NCBI GenBank assembly: GCA_031260145.1
Contig: JAIRKL010000002.1
Span: 1-61,159, forward strand
Length of the DNA stretch: 61,159 nucleotides
Direction of reading: 5' to 3'
From: Mycoplasmataceae bacterium
Lineage (GTDB): Bacteria > Bacillota_I > Bacilli_A > Mycoplasmatales > Mycoplasmoidaceae
Below the pieces are notes generated by a model. It saw only the letters and a list, made by a program, of their open reading frames with translations. It made no database searches and was not told where the DNA came from. Positions 52,593-61,159 of the stretch are shown piece by piece (positions within the stretch are counted from its first letter, which is position 1; each line of letters opens with the position of its first letter). The position numbers and the translations under genes are program-made.

Positions 52593-53897
52593 CTATATTT
52601 TTTCAATTAATCTTCCAAAAACATTATTAGCTTTATCAATTTTATTTATTTGAACTATATATTTTTGATTTTGAAGTTTTCTTTTTGTTTTTACATATAT
52701 TGAAAAAAAGTATTGACTATGTCCATTTGCATAGCCTTCTTTTTTCTCATTTTCAAAAACAACCTCAACTTTCTTATTTAAAAAACTAGACAAATATTTA
52801 TTTTTCAATTGATTGTTAAGTTTTTCAATGGTTTGAAAATATTTTTTCTTTAATGAAGTAGAAACTAAATTTTTAATTCCATAAGCTTGTGTTCCTTTAT
52901 GCAATGAAAAAGGGAAAATGTGCATATTTGCAAGTTTTATTTTTTTTAAATTAATAATTGATTTTTTAAATAATTTTTCATTTTCACTTGGAAAACCCAC
53001 AATATAATCAGTTGTTAGACTTACAAAAGGATTTATTTTTCTTGCATAATTGCATAATGATAAAAATTCTTTAAAAGAATACTTTCTTTTCATATCTTTT
53101 AAAATTTCATTAGTTGAGTTTTGCAGACAAATATGCAAAGAAGGACAAAAAATATTATTTGTTAAAATAAATTTAATCATAGGTTTTGTAATTTGAAATG
53201 GTTCTATTGAACTTATTCGAAATCTAATGTTTAGTTTTTCATATTTCTTTTTTATATCTTTTAATAAATCAAAGAAACAATATCCATTATCATTGTAACC
53301 AGCTGTATTAACACCTGTTAACACTATTTCTAAATAACCATTATTGATGGTATTATCTATTTCTTTAAACAATTCTTCTTTTTTACAACTTCTTTGTTTT
53401 CCTCTAACTAATGGAATGATACAATAAGAACATTTGAAATTGCAACCATCTTGTATTTTTAAAAAAGCACGGGTAGTTTTTGAGTTTGAATAAGAAGTTT
53501 TTTCAAAATCTTTTTCTTCTAATAAGTTTTCAATTTTAATAATTTTTTTATCATTAAATTCTTCAATTAAATCAAAGATTTTATTCTTATATTTGTTTCC
53601 TAAAATTAGTTTAACTTTTGGATTTTCTATTTCTTTAACATATTGAGAAAAACAGCCGCAAACACAAATGAAATTAACGTCTTTATATTTGCTAATTTTA
53701 TTAATAAGATACAATGATTTACTCATTGCTTTATTTGTAACGCAACAAGTGTTAATAATAACGATTTCGGCTTCTTTTTCTTCTTTTGTATATTCTAAAC
53801 CTCTTTTTATTCCTTCTTCAATTATTGCTGAAGATTCACAAATATTAGTTCTACATCCTAGAAAAAGAACGATGAATTTTTTATTCTTAATTTCCAT
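52593..53897 (-). CDS. mtaB: tRNA t6A37 methylthiotransferase MtaB
   Basis: Radical SAM enzyme converting t6A37 to ms2t6A37 in tRNA. The 434-aa protein has the N-terminal cluster cysteines (LGCRTNICESSAI, INTCCVTNKAMSK, CVCGCFSQ), the radical SAM CxxxCxxC in DGCNFKCSYCIIPLVRG, IVLTGVNTAGY and PSLHICLQNSTNEILKDMKR, and a C-terminal TRAM-like domain. TsaD, which makes the t6A substrate, is at 39719. The product needs two iron-sulfur clusters, in line with the SufC-like gene nearby. Confidence 0.93.
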   Translation of the reverse strand: MEIKNKKFIVLFLGCRTNICESSAIIEEGIKRGLEYTKEEKEAEIVIINTCCVTNKAMSKSLYLINKISKYKDVNFICVCGCFSQYVKEIENPKVKLILGNKYKNKIFDLIEEFNDKKIIKIENLLEEKDFEKTSYSNSKTTRAFLKIQDGCNFKCSYCIIPLVRGKQRSCKKEELFKEIDNTINNGYLEIVLTGVNTAGYNDNGYCFFDLLKDIKKKYEKLNIRFRISSIEPFQITKPMIKFILTNNIFCPSLHICLQNSTNEILKDMKRKYSFKEFLSLCNYARKINPFVSLTTDYIVGFPSENEKLFKKSIINLKKIKLANMHIFPFSLHKGTQAYGIKNLVSTSLKKKYFQTIEKLNNQLKNKYLSSFLNKKVEVVFENEKKEGYANGHSQYFFSIYVKTKRKLQNQKYIVQINKIDKANNVFGRLIEKI

Positions 53898-53929
53898 TAT
53901 TTTTTATTAATTTTATTTTTTGCATAAAA

Positions 53930-54322
53930 TTATAAAATTTTATCCAAGATTGCATTAATAAATTTGTAGCTATTTTTTTCACTATAGTTTTTAGCATTAA
54001 CAATAGCTTGATCAATGCTTACTTTTTTTTCCAATGAATTTGCAAATGATTCGCAAATTGCAGTAATAATTATTGCTTTGTCGACTAATTTTGTTCTTTC
54101 TCAACTTCATGAAGAAGAATTAATATTTTGTTTAATTTTTTCAACAATATTTGTGAAGTTAGTGGAAAAATATTCAATTGTTTTTAAGAAATATTCATCT
54201 TGATTTTTTGTTTTTTTAATTATTTCTTCTTTTGAATAATTATTAGAAAGACATTCAAAAATGTATCTAAAAGTGTCGACTCTTTTCTTTCATTGTTGTT
54301 TTTCTTGCGTGTTTTCTTGCAC
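53930..54322 (-). CDS. nusB: Transcription antitermination factor NusB
   Basis: NusB with NusE supports rRNA antitermination. The 130-aa frame fits the all-helical family: RVDTFRYIFECLSNNYSKEE, then SSWSWERTKLVDKAIIITAI and SIDQAIVNAKNYSEKNSYKF ending FINAILDKIL. Three Trp are TGA-encoded. GTG at 54322 is the start; a minus-strand TATAAT (54342-54337) ends 14 nt upstream. Only 25 nt separate it from the divergent PPTase gene. Confidence 0.9.
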
Positions 54323-54344
54323 GATATAATTATATTATTATATC
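54323..54344. promoter_or_regulatory. Symmetric divergent promoter nusB/PPTase
   Basis: Outer arms GATATAAT and ATTATATC surround TATATT. TATAAT occurs on the plus strand (54325-54330) and on the minus strand (54342-54337). Predicted transcripts in both directions would have leaders of about 8-11 nt. Confidence 0.55.
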
Positions 54345-54347
54345 GTT

Positions 54348-54869
54348 GTGATTTACTTAAAATTCGTTAATGTTGAAGAACAACCAGAATTTTGTTTTAA
54401 GTACTCAAAAAGTGATTTAAAATATGAAAAAATAAATGACCGCAAACTATCTTTTGTAAGTAATTTTCTAAAAAAAAATAAAGAGGAAAATTTTTTTTCA
54501 ATTTCTCATTCATATCCCTATTGTTTTATTGCAGAAAGTAATGAACCAGTGGGATTGGATATAGAAAATATTAAAAACGAACAAAAAAATTATAAAGAAA
54601 TTGTTAAACGTTTTTTTAATAAAGAAGAACAAAAAATCAATAATTATTATGAGTTTTTAACACTTTGAATTATTAAAGAAAGTTATTTCAAATTAACTCA
54701 GGATAAAAAATATCTAAGTGCTTCGTTGGAAAAGATAAAAAATCAAAATAATTGTTGTTTTGCTGCTGGAAAGTTTTTTTCAAACATTGTTTTTTGTGTT
54801 ACGTGTTTTAAAGATAATTCAACACAAAAGATAATTACTAAAAAAATTGATTTGCAAAGGCTAGATTAA
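54348..54869 (+). CDS. 4'-phosphopantetheinyl transferase, Sfp-like
   Basis: Transfers phosphopantetheine from CoA to carrier proteins. The 173-aa product shows VGLDIENIKN (magnesium-binding Asp and Glu) and the signature LWIIKESYFKL (W-x-x-K-E-x-x-x-K), with FFNKEEQK between them. This is the Sfp-type core rather than the shorter AcpS pattern. GTG at 54348 is the start. The frame contains A9 and T8 runs and is intact. No acyl carrier protein is visible in the window, so its target is elsewhere. Confidence 0.75.
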
Positions 54870-54907
54870 TATTTTAATAAAATTTATAAAAAATTAGTAA
54901 AACTTAA

Positions 54908-56020
54908 TTAAAAATTATTGTATCAAAGCATCTCATTTGGTTTCTTGACGAATTCTTTTTTTATATTTGTATATTCATTTTGATAAATTTGTTTTTTTGA
55001 ATGATTAAAAAGCATTTTGAAAAATATGCCAATGCTTAAAAAACTAAATCAAATAATTCTTTTATTTCTGGTGTATTTATAAAAAACAAAGGTATTCAAA
55101 ATTAATAAGATTATCCCACCTGTAATTAAAATATAGGTAGTAATCATATTCATAGTTTCTCCATCACTTCCACCGCCATTCATTCGCAGAGGTGTCATTA
55201 ATGCACGTACAATTCCATATCAAACAATATATAAAATACCTAAATTTCCACATTTCCTTATTTTTTTATTTGTAATAAATTCGCATCCAAAATATATTGT
55301 TAAAATTCCAGAAAGATTACCAATTTGTTCATAAAAAAAAACAGGGGTTCTTCATTCGTTTTCAATATACATTCAAGGAAAGAAAGTTTGCAAAAAATTA
55401 ATCATATTTTCATTTTTAACAACAGGACCATAGATTTCTTGATTAAAATAATTGCCAAATCTGCCAAGAATTTGTCCAATGAAAATAGTAGGCATAACAA
55501 CATCAACATAGTTTCAAAATGAAACTTGTCTTAAAACTATGTGTTCTTCATTGGTTTCATCTCTAAAAAAATATTTTTCATTTCTTAATATCAAAGGGAA
55601 GAAAATGCATGCAATAAAAACTACAAATAAGATTCCTCATTCAATTGCTAAACCAGAACCAAAATTATGAAAGAATTCGTTTCATGAAGTTTGTCCAATT
55701 ATACAAGAGCCCAATCTAGCCCCAAAAATTGCACATGGAACAGCTATGCATGTGAAATAATATAAAGGTTCAATAGGTAATTTGTTTTTGTATATTTTTA
55801 AACATGAAAGTGCTATTGCGGAAATAAAACCAAAAAAAATAAAAATTGCATATCATTGAACTTTTGAATTAAGAAAAATAAAAGCAGTTTTAGATTCTTC
55901 CGATGCTTTTATTTGCCTACTATATAAACAAACAAACAAAAAAGAAAAAATAACAATAAAAATAACAATTGATGAGGAAGCAAGAAACCAAATCTTATTC
56001 CTTCTCTTTTTATCAAACAT
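54908..56020 (-). CDS. lgt: Prolipoprotein diacylglyceryl transferase Lgt
   Basis: Lgt attaches diacylglycerol to the lipobox cysteine of prolipoproteins such as those at 1450-3056 and 11517-13319. The 370-aa frame, masked by about ten TGA codons, has seven helices and the signatures FGARLGSCII, the block GQILGRFGNYFNQEIYGP, then RTPVFFYEQIGNL and WYGIVRALMTPLRM. An N-terminal extension of about 90 residues with an extra helix precedes the family core. A minus-strand TATAAT ends 8 nt before the ATG. Confidence 0.93.
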
Positions 56021-56257
56021 TTTTAAAGATTATATTTTTAAAAAAATACTACAAAATTTAATTTTTGTTGAAAGATGAAGTATTAGTTTTATGATGATTA
56101 TTAAGAAGAATTTATGATTTCTTATGATTCTTTTTTTGGTATATTGATAAAGTTAATCATGTTAGTTATTCAAATATAGAAATAAGAATTAATTTTTCTT
56201 TTGAAGAAACTATAATTAATGCATAAAAGTTGAACCTTTTAACATAGAAAAAAATAA

Positions 56258-58249
56258 GTGAGATTTGAATTAAGTTCTAAAAATACACCAAAAGCTGATC
56301 AAATAATAGCAATACAACAATTAGTTAGTAATATTGAAGAAGGCAAGAAAAACCAAGTTCTTTTAGGTGCTACTGGAACAGGAAAAACTTTTACAATTGC
56401 TAATGTTATTCAAAAAATACAAAAAAAGACTATTATTATTGCACACAATAAAACTTTGGTTGGACAATTATATTCAGAAATGAAAGAACTTTTTCCAAAT
56501 AATCATGTTGAATATTTTGTTTCTTATTTTGATTTTTACCAGCCAGAAGCTTATAAACCAAGCACTGATACTTTCATAGACAAATCAGCTACTTCTAATA
56601 AAGAAATTGAGATGATGAGATTAAGTGCGTTGAATTCGATTTCAACAAATGATGATGTAATTATTGTTGCTTCTGTTGCTGCTATATATTCAACTATTAA
56701 CCCAGCTGATTTTTTAAAATTTCGAATCATTCTAAAAGTTGGCGGAAAAATAAATAGAAGAGAGTTTTTACATAAACTTATTGAATTTCAATACAAAAGG
56801 AATGAAAAAGAAAACTCTTGTGGAAATTTTAGGGTCAGTGGTGAAATGATTCATATTTTCCTTGGTTACACCAATAGTTTTAGTGTTAGGATTTTTTTAA
56901 ATGATGACATTGTTGAACAAATTCAAATTATGAAGCCAAAACAAGAAAATATCGATGATAATAATTTCATTATTTCATCAAAAGTTTCCATTTTCGAAAT
57001 ACCACCAGCAAATGAATATATTGGAAATAAAGAAAATTTTCCAATTGCTATTTCCAATATTAAAGAAGAATTACAAGAAAGAATTACTTTTTTTACACAA
57101 AAAGGTAAATTATTAGAAGCACAGAGAATAGAAGAAAGAACTAATCAAAATATCGAAATGCTTCAAGAACTTGGATATTGCAATGGTATTGAAAATTATT
57201 CAAGACAATTAGAATTACGTTCACCAGGTTCAACTCCTTACACAATATTTGATTATTTTAAAAATCAGGATTGATTATTAGTTATTGATGAATCACATAT
57301 CACAATCCCACAAATAAGAGGGATGTATAATGCTGATAAATCAAGAAAAGAAACACTTATTGAATATGGTTTTCGTTTACCAAGTAGTTTAGATAATCGA
57401 CCTTTAAATTTTGAAGAGTTTGAACAGAAAATAAAAAATGCAATTTATGTTTCCGCAACACCTCAAGAATGAGAAAAAAAGAAATCTAATGATATTATTA
57501 TTCAGCAAATTAATCGTCCAACTGGTTTATTAGATCCCACTATTGAAATTATTAAAACGGAAGGGCAAATTGATAATTTAATAATCCAATTAGAAAAACA
57601 AATTTTAAAAAAAGAAAAAACCTTTATTACTGTGATTACCATTTTGTTAGCTGAACAATTATCTAATTTTCTTCATAAAAAAGGTTTTAAAGTTGCATAC
57701 TTGCATAATGAACTTGATACACTTGCACGTTCAAAAATAATTAACGATTTAAGAAAAGGTATTTTCGATGCAATAGTTGGGATAAATTTATTAAAAGAAG
57801 GTTTAGATGTGCCTGAAGTTTCACTTGTTTGTATTTTTGATGCTGATAAACCGGGATTATTTAGAAATAAAACTTCATTAATCCAAATAATTGGAAGAGC
57901 CGCAAGAAATGAAAATGGTCACATTATAATGTATGCCGATTCAATCACTTTAGATATGAAAGAAGCTATTGATGAAACTTATAGAAGAAGAAAAATTCAA
58001 GAAGAATACAATAAGGTTCATAATATTATACCTAAAACCATTATTAAACCAATATTTGAATTAACAAATAATGAAGGAGGAAAAATAATCAATGAAGTTC
58101 TTAAAAAAGGCGTTAAAGGTGTTAAAAACAAAACCAAAGCAATAACAAAATTAAGGAGTGAAATGAAAAAAGCTGCAAATAACCAAGAATATGAAATTGC
58201 TGCTTCTTTAAGAGATGCTATTATTGAACTTGAAAATAATTTAAAATAA
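56258..58249 (+). CDS. uvrB: Excinuclease ABC subunit UvrB
   Basis: UvrB verifies DNA damage and recruits UvrC for nucleotide excision repair. The 663-aa protein has Walker A GATGTGKT (residues 37-44), the beta-hairpin region [26 protein letters not shown] (Walker B), [17 protein letters not shown] and [13 protein letters not shown], and the C-terminal UVR domain [23 protein letters not shown] at 56258 gives the conserved N-terminus. Two helicase segments are joined across two TGA-encoded Trp. uvrA is not adjacent. Confidence 0.97.
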
Positions 58250-58371
58250 AAAAAATAAATTTACAAATTTAGCATTTTTATTTTCTAAATATTATTGCTT
58301 GCTATTTATTATGTTAATTTATCTGCTTCTTTATGCTATAAATATCTTATTTAAAATTATTAAAATAAATT

Positions 58372-58403
58372 AAAGTTAACCCCTACATTTTGAACTTGAT
58401 TTT
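58372..58403 (+). repeat. Dispersed ~30-bp motif, copy H
   Basis: Plus strand: AAAGTTAACCCCTACATTTT then GAACTTGATTTT, with two extra bases in the middle. It sits 20 nt upstream of the TATAAT box (58423-58428) of the glycosyltransferase gene. Confidence 0.45.
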
Positions 58404-58439
58404 AAAATTTTGAATATATATATATAATATCATTAATTA

Positions 58440-60182
58440 ATGATAAAAAATATTTATCAAAAGGTATCATTTTTAATACCTTATTACAACAAAGGGAATT
58501 TTTTTGAAAGAACTTTTAAAAGTCTCATCAACCAAAATTTTCCACATGAGTTAATAGAAATAATTATTTGTGATGATTGTTCTAAAATAGAAGAATTTGA
58601 ATTATTAAAAAAAATAGTGTCAAATAATAAAACTAATATCGATGTTACCATTTTACAAAATTCAAAAAATCTTGGTTTACATTGGACACGTAAATATTTA
58701 TTTGAAAATGTCAAAACACCATTTTTTGCTTTCATTGATGCAGATGATGCAATTCATAAAAATTTCTTGATTAAATGTATGAAGAAACAAGTAAAAAAAG
58801 ATTATGATATTGTTGAAGCAAAAATTTGATGGAAGGATATTTCCTTTAGTAAAAAAAATTTTAAGGTTTCAACTTGAAGTATGTGTGGAAAAATATTTAA
58901 AACAGAATGATATAAAAAAACAAATTTTACTTCAAAACAATTTAGAATATTTGAAGATTCAGCTTTTTTTTATATCAATAAAAATATTGAAAGAAAAACT
59001 GCATTAGCAAGTTTTTTTCCTCTTTATTTTTATTTTCATGATGACACTAATTCAATATTGAGAACCTATGATATTACTAAGAATCAACAAAATATTATTA
59101 AATGTTCTTTAACACTTTCATCACTTTTTGAAGAAAAAGGTTTTTTTAATGATATGGAATATATCACAAAAAATATTTTCCAAATTGAAACCAATCTTCC
59201 CGAAATGATGAAATATATTGAAAAGGACAATATAATTGCAAAGGAAAATTGTGATAAATATTTTAAAAAAGAACTTTTATCTTTGATAAAAAAGCTTCAA
59301 GAATCTAAATTAAATAAACTAATAAATAAAAAGATGTGATATATTTTTTTTAAAAAAATAAATACTAAGAATGTTAACCATTTTGATTTTGTTGGAGAAA
59401 CCATTTATAATAAAAAGAAGAAAGAAACTTTTATTGAAGAATATTCTTTTTTAAGAAATAATATCAATGGTATCGAAGAGCTTTATGATTCTTTAGATTT
59501 GCCTGGAAAGGTGATTCTATTTTATTGAATAAAGTCAAAACTTATTTTTTCCTTAAATGAAATTAAAAATATAGAAAATTTAATAACTTCTAAAAATTTG
59601 CAATATCTTGATACTGATTTCTTTACTTTCTCCGAAGAGGAAATTTATATTAATTGTGGTTGCTATGATGGAAAAGATTTGCTAAATTTCGCAAATATTA
59701 CAAATAATAAATATAAATTTTTAGTAGGTATTGATACAATAAAAAAAAATATTGAACAAACCAAAAATTATTTAATTAAAAATAATATTTCTAACTTTAA
59801 ACTTTTAAATAATGCTCTAGGTTCTTCTGAAAGAACAATATTAGTTGATCAATTTGCTGATATGTCTGTTCTAGAACTCAAAAATGAAAAAAACAAGGAA
59901 AAAATAAAACAAATAATTTTAGATTCATTAAAATTTGATAATAAAAATTTTACTTTTTTATCATTGGATGTAGAAGGATATGAAATAGAAGTTTTAAAAG
60001 GTGCAAGTAAAGTAATTGAAACGCAAAAACCAAAATTAGCAATTTCAATTTACCACAAACCTAAACATTTAATTGAAGTCTTTAAATTATTAAAAGATTT
60101 AAATCCAGAATATAAGTTTTCTTTACAAAAGATTAAAAACCCTGGATTATATTTTACCGAATTAATATTACTTGCAAAATAA
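58440..60182 (+). CDS. Glycosyltransferase family 2 - FkbM-type methyltransferase fusion
   Basis: One frame of 580 aa across several TGA codons. Residues 8-120 form a GT-A fold: VSFLIPYYNKGNFFERTFKS, IIICDDCSK, NLGLHWTRKYLFEN and FIDADDAIHKN (DxD-like). Residues about 385-575 form an FkbM methyltransferase: EEIYINCGCYDGKDLLNFA (SAM motif I) and FLSLDVEGYEIEVLKGASKV with KPKLAISIYHKPKH. The middle is helical linker. It probably adds and O-methylates a sugar on lipid or surface glycans at the membrane. A GT8 gene begins 0.9 kb downstream. The fusion order is unusual for a mycoplasma. Confidence 0.85.
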
Positions 60183-60184
60183 TT

Positions 60185-60313
60185 ATGAAAATATTACTTT
60201 TGCTCCCTCATGTGCATTGGCATAAAAAGATTAATAAAGGAAATATTAATTCAATATATTTTAACAATAAAAAATTAACAATTTCAATTATAAAATTTAT
60301 TTATTTTTTATAA
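60185..60313 (+). CDS. Short ORF of 42 aa, doubtful
   Basis: ATG two nucleotides after the fusion gene's stop starts MKILLLLPHVHWHKKINKG and ends at 60313. The first residues resemble the N-terminus of a glycan enzyme (KILLLLPH), so it may be the truncated head of a lost gene. No other support. The following 155 nt to 60468 hold nothing recognisable. Confidence 0.3.
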   Translation: MKILLLLPHVHWHKKINKGNINSIYFNNKKLTISIIKFIYFL

Positions 60314-60468
60314 AAAATCCTTCACACCATTTTATTTTTTTGATCAATCAATTAGATATTTTTTCATATAAACTTTGAAATAAAATTGTCTTTTTTTAAA
60401 AAAACAAATCAAAATTCATTTTTCCTTATATTTTTTAGATTCAAGTATAAACTACGTCAAAGTTGAAA

Positions 60469-60878
60469 ATGAAAATAAATTCTTTAAATGAAAAATTCTT
60501 AAATAATTTTGAAAATATTTTCACCTTTGTTCCTCAAGATGCTTTTAATTACAAAAGGCAATTTATCAATTATCTATTTGAATGTTACAAAAATCTTAAT
60601 GAAAAAATAATAAAAAAATAACAAAAGAAGAAAGAACAAAATATATTACTTCATACATTTACGATGTTGCAGGCGAATGAAGAGCAAAATCTTTATCTTT
60701 TATTCAAAAAAATTTGAAAAACATAACACCTTTTTTTTATTTTTGATGTAAGACAAATCGTTTAATTTTCGCAAAAAGGGAATTGGATTATCTTGGTTGT
60801 GCAATTCATTTTACTATTAAATATAACAAAAAAATAATCGCTGATTCCAAACTTTGTTTTGATAAAGTCAATGAGTAA
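60469..60878 (+). pseudogene. Hypothetical gene frameshifted at an A7 tract
   Basis: ATG at 60469 opens MKINSLNEKFLNNFENIF and stops at 60619-60621 just after A7 (60612-60618). With A8 the frame continues through ITKEERTKYITSYIYDVAGE and ELDYLGCAIHFTIKYNKKI to a stop at 60876, giving about 136 aa. I recognise no family. It overlaps the next small gene by 8 nt. Either a slippage switch, a recent decay or a homopolymer miscount. Confidence 0.5.
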
Positions 60879-61055
60879 AAATAAAATTAGATATATTGAA
60901 GATTTTAAGAATATCACTTCTTTAGGTATTGAATGATGTAAAAAAAAATAGATAATTCTTCATATTTTAAAGATGCTTTAAAATTAATTGATTATGTTTT
61001 TTCAAAAGAAATAATCAAATTAGATTTCGAACTAATTCAGATTAATATTGTATAA
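60871..61055 (+). pseudogene. Second hypothetical gene frameshifted at an A9 tract
   Basis: ATG at 60871 opens MSKNKIRYIEDFKNITSLG and stops at 60949-60951 after A9 (60940-60948). With A10 the frame continues IDNSSYFKDALKLIDYVFSK to a stop at 61053-61055, about 61 aa. Unrecognised. Like its upstream neighbour it is one A short of the longer frame. Confidence 0.45.
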
Positions 61056-61078
61056 AATATAATTTATACATAAAAATA

Positions 61079-61159
61079 ATGGAAATAAATATTTATTATT
61101 CTGCAGATAATGGAAGAAAGAATTATATGATGACTTTTCTTTCTATCATCTCTTTATGT
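61079..61159 (+). CDS. Glycosyltransferase family 8-like protein, 5' end only
   Basis: The window ends after 27 codons. The N-terminus INIYYSADNGRKNYMMTFLS resembles the opening strand and helix of GT8 (lipopolysaccharide-type) glycosyltransferases, which begin with a short beta strand, a D-N/D-D pair and a helix with S-x-x-S. Together with the GT2-FkbM fusion upstream it suggests a glycan-modification locus that continues outside the window. Confidence 0.55.
   Translation, partial: MEINIYYSADNGRKNYMMTFLSIISLC

Overview
ORGANISM. The window reads as a chromosome segment of a wall-less Mollicute (mycoplasma-type bacterium). It is extremely AT-rich. Dozens of conserved proteins are intact only if TGA is read as tryptophan (code 4), for example IleS, GyrB, UvrB, Lgt, MnmA and the giant surface protein, and there are several lipoproteins. 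Coiled-coil paralogues resembling the UPF0134/DUF16 family, a permease/ATPase pair of the MG468/MG467 type and a small sigma-like protein of the MG428 type point to the pneumoniae/Malacoplasma side of the group. The BspA-like leucine-rich-repeat surface protein recalls trichomonad-associated mycoplasmas. The species assignment is inference only.

LAYOUT. 0-4.5 kb: four tRNAs behind greA, a dimeric dUTPase, a lipoprotein knocked out of frame by a 13-base homopolymer, hisS and tRNA-His. 4.5-9.7 kb: an orphan 773-aa protein, a DUF16-like gene, folD, mnmA. 9.7-16.2 kb: RNase J, a 600-aa lipoprotein, a short DUF16-like gene, a decayed lipoprotein and an RNase J paralogue without metal ligands. 16.3-22.9 kb: a two-gene unit for a 1815-aa BspA-like surface protein and a polytopic membrane protein. 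23-29.3 kb: DUF16-like gene, rlmH, gyrB, a gene graveyard (IS3-type relic, CYTH relic), a sigma-70-like gene, udk. 29.5-35.6 kb: a giant FtsX/MacB-type permease and its ATPase. 35.7-41.5 kb: rpsQ divergent from rplP-rpmC-ileS-tsaD, then a SufC-like ATPase divergent from tRNA-Gly. 41.6-48.8 kb: amidohydrolase, DUF16-like gene, two UPF0154 genes, rpmA, small unknowns, DUF402, and a coupled YhhN-like/aldehyde dehydrogenase pair. 48.8-52 kb: a type II restriction-modification pair whose methyltransferase is out of frame across an (AG)6 tract, and a PQ-loop-like protein. 52-58.2 kb: DUF16-like gene, mtaB, nusB, a PPTase, lgt, uvrB. 58.4-61.2 kb: a glycosyltransferase-FkbM fusion, small frameshifted ORFs and the start of a GT8 enzyme.

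HOW IT FITS TOGETHER. The strongest unusual signal is a putative regulon. Four dispersed DUF16-like genes and the sigma-70-like gene share one upstream module: an AAAAAGT-NN-ACTTTTT palindrome, then an AT spacer, then ACAATATAA(A)GG just before the ATG. The sigma-like factor could therefore control itself and this family. Around it are several candidate variable surface or defence loci: a homopolymer at a lipoprotein start, a dinucleotide repeat at a methyltransferase start, and mosaic coiled-coil paralogues. A dispersed ~30-bp motif borders several of these units. Most promoter-proximal genes have a TATAAT-like box 6-9 nt before the start codon, which implies leaderless mRNAs; internal operon genes instead often carry GGAGG-type ribosome sites.
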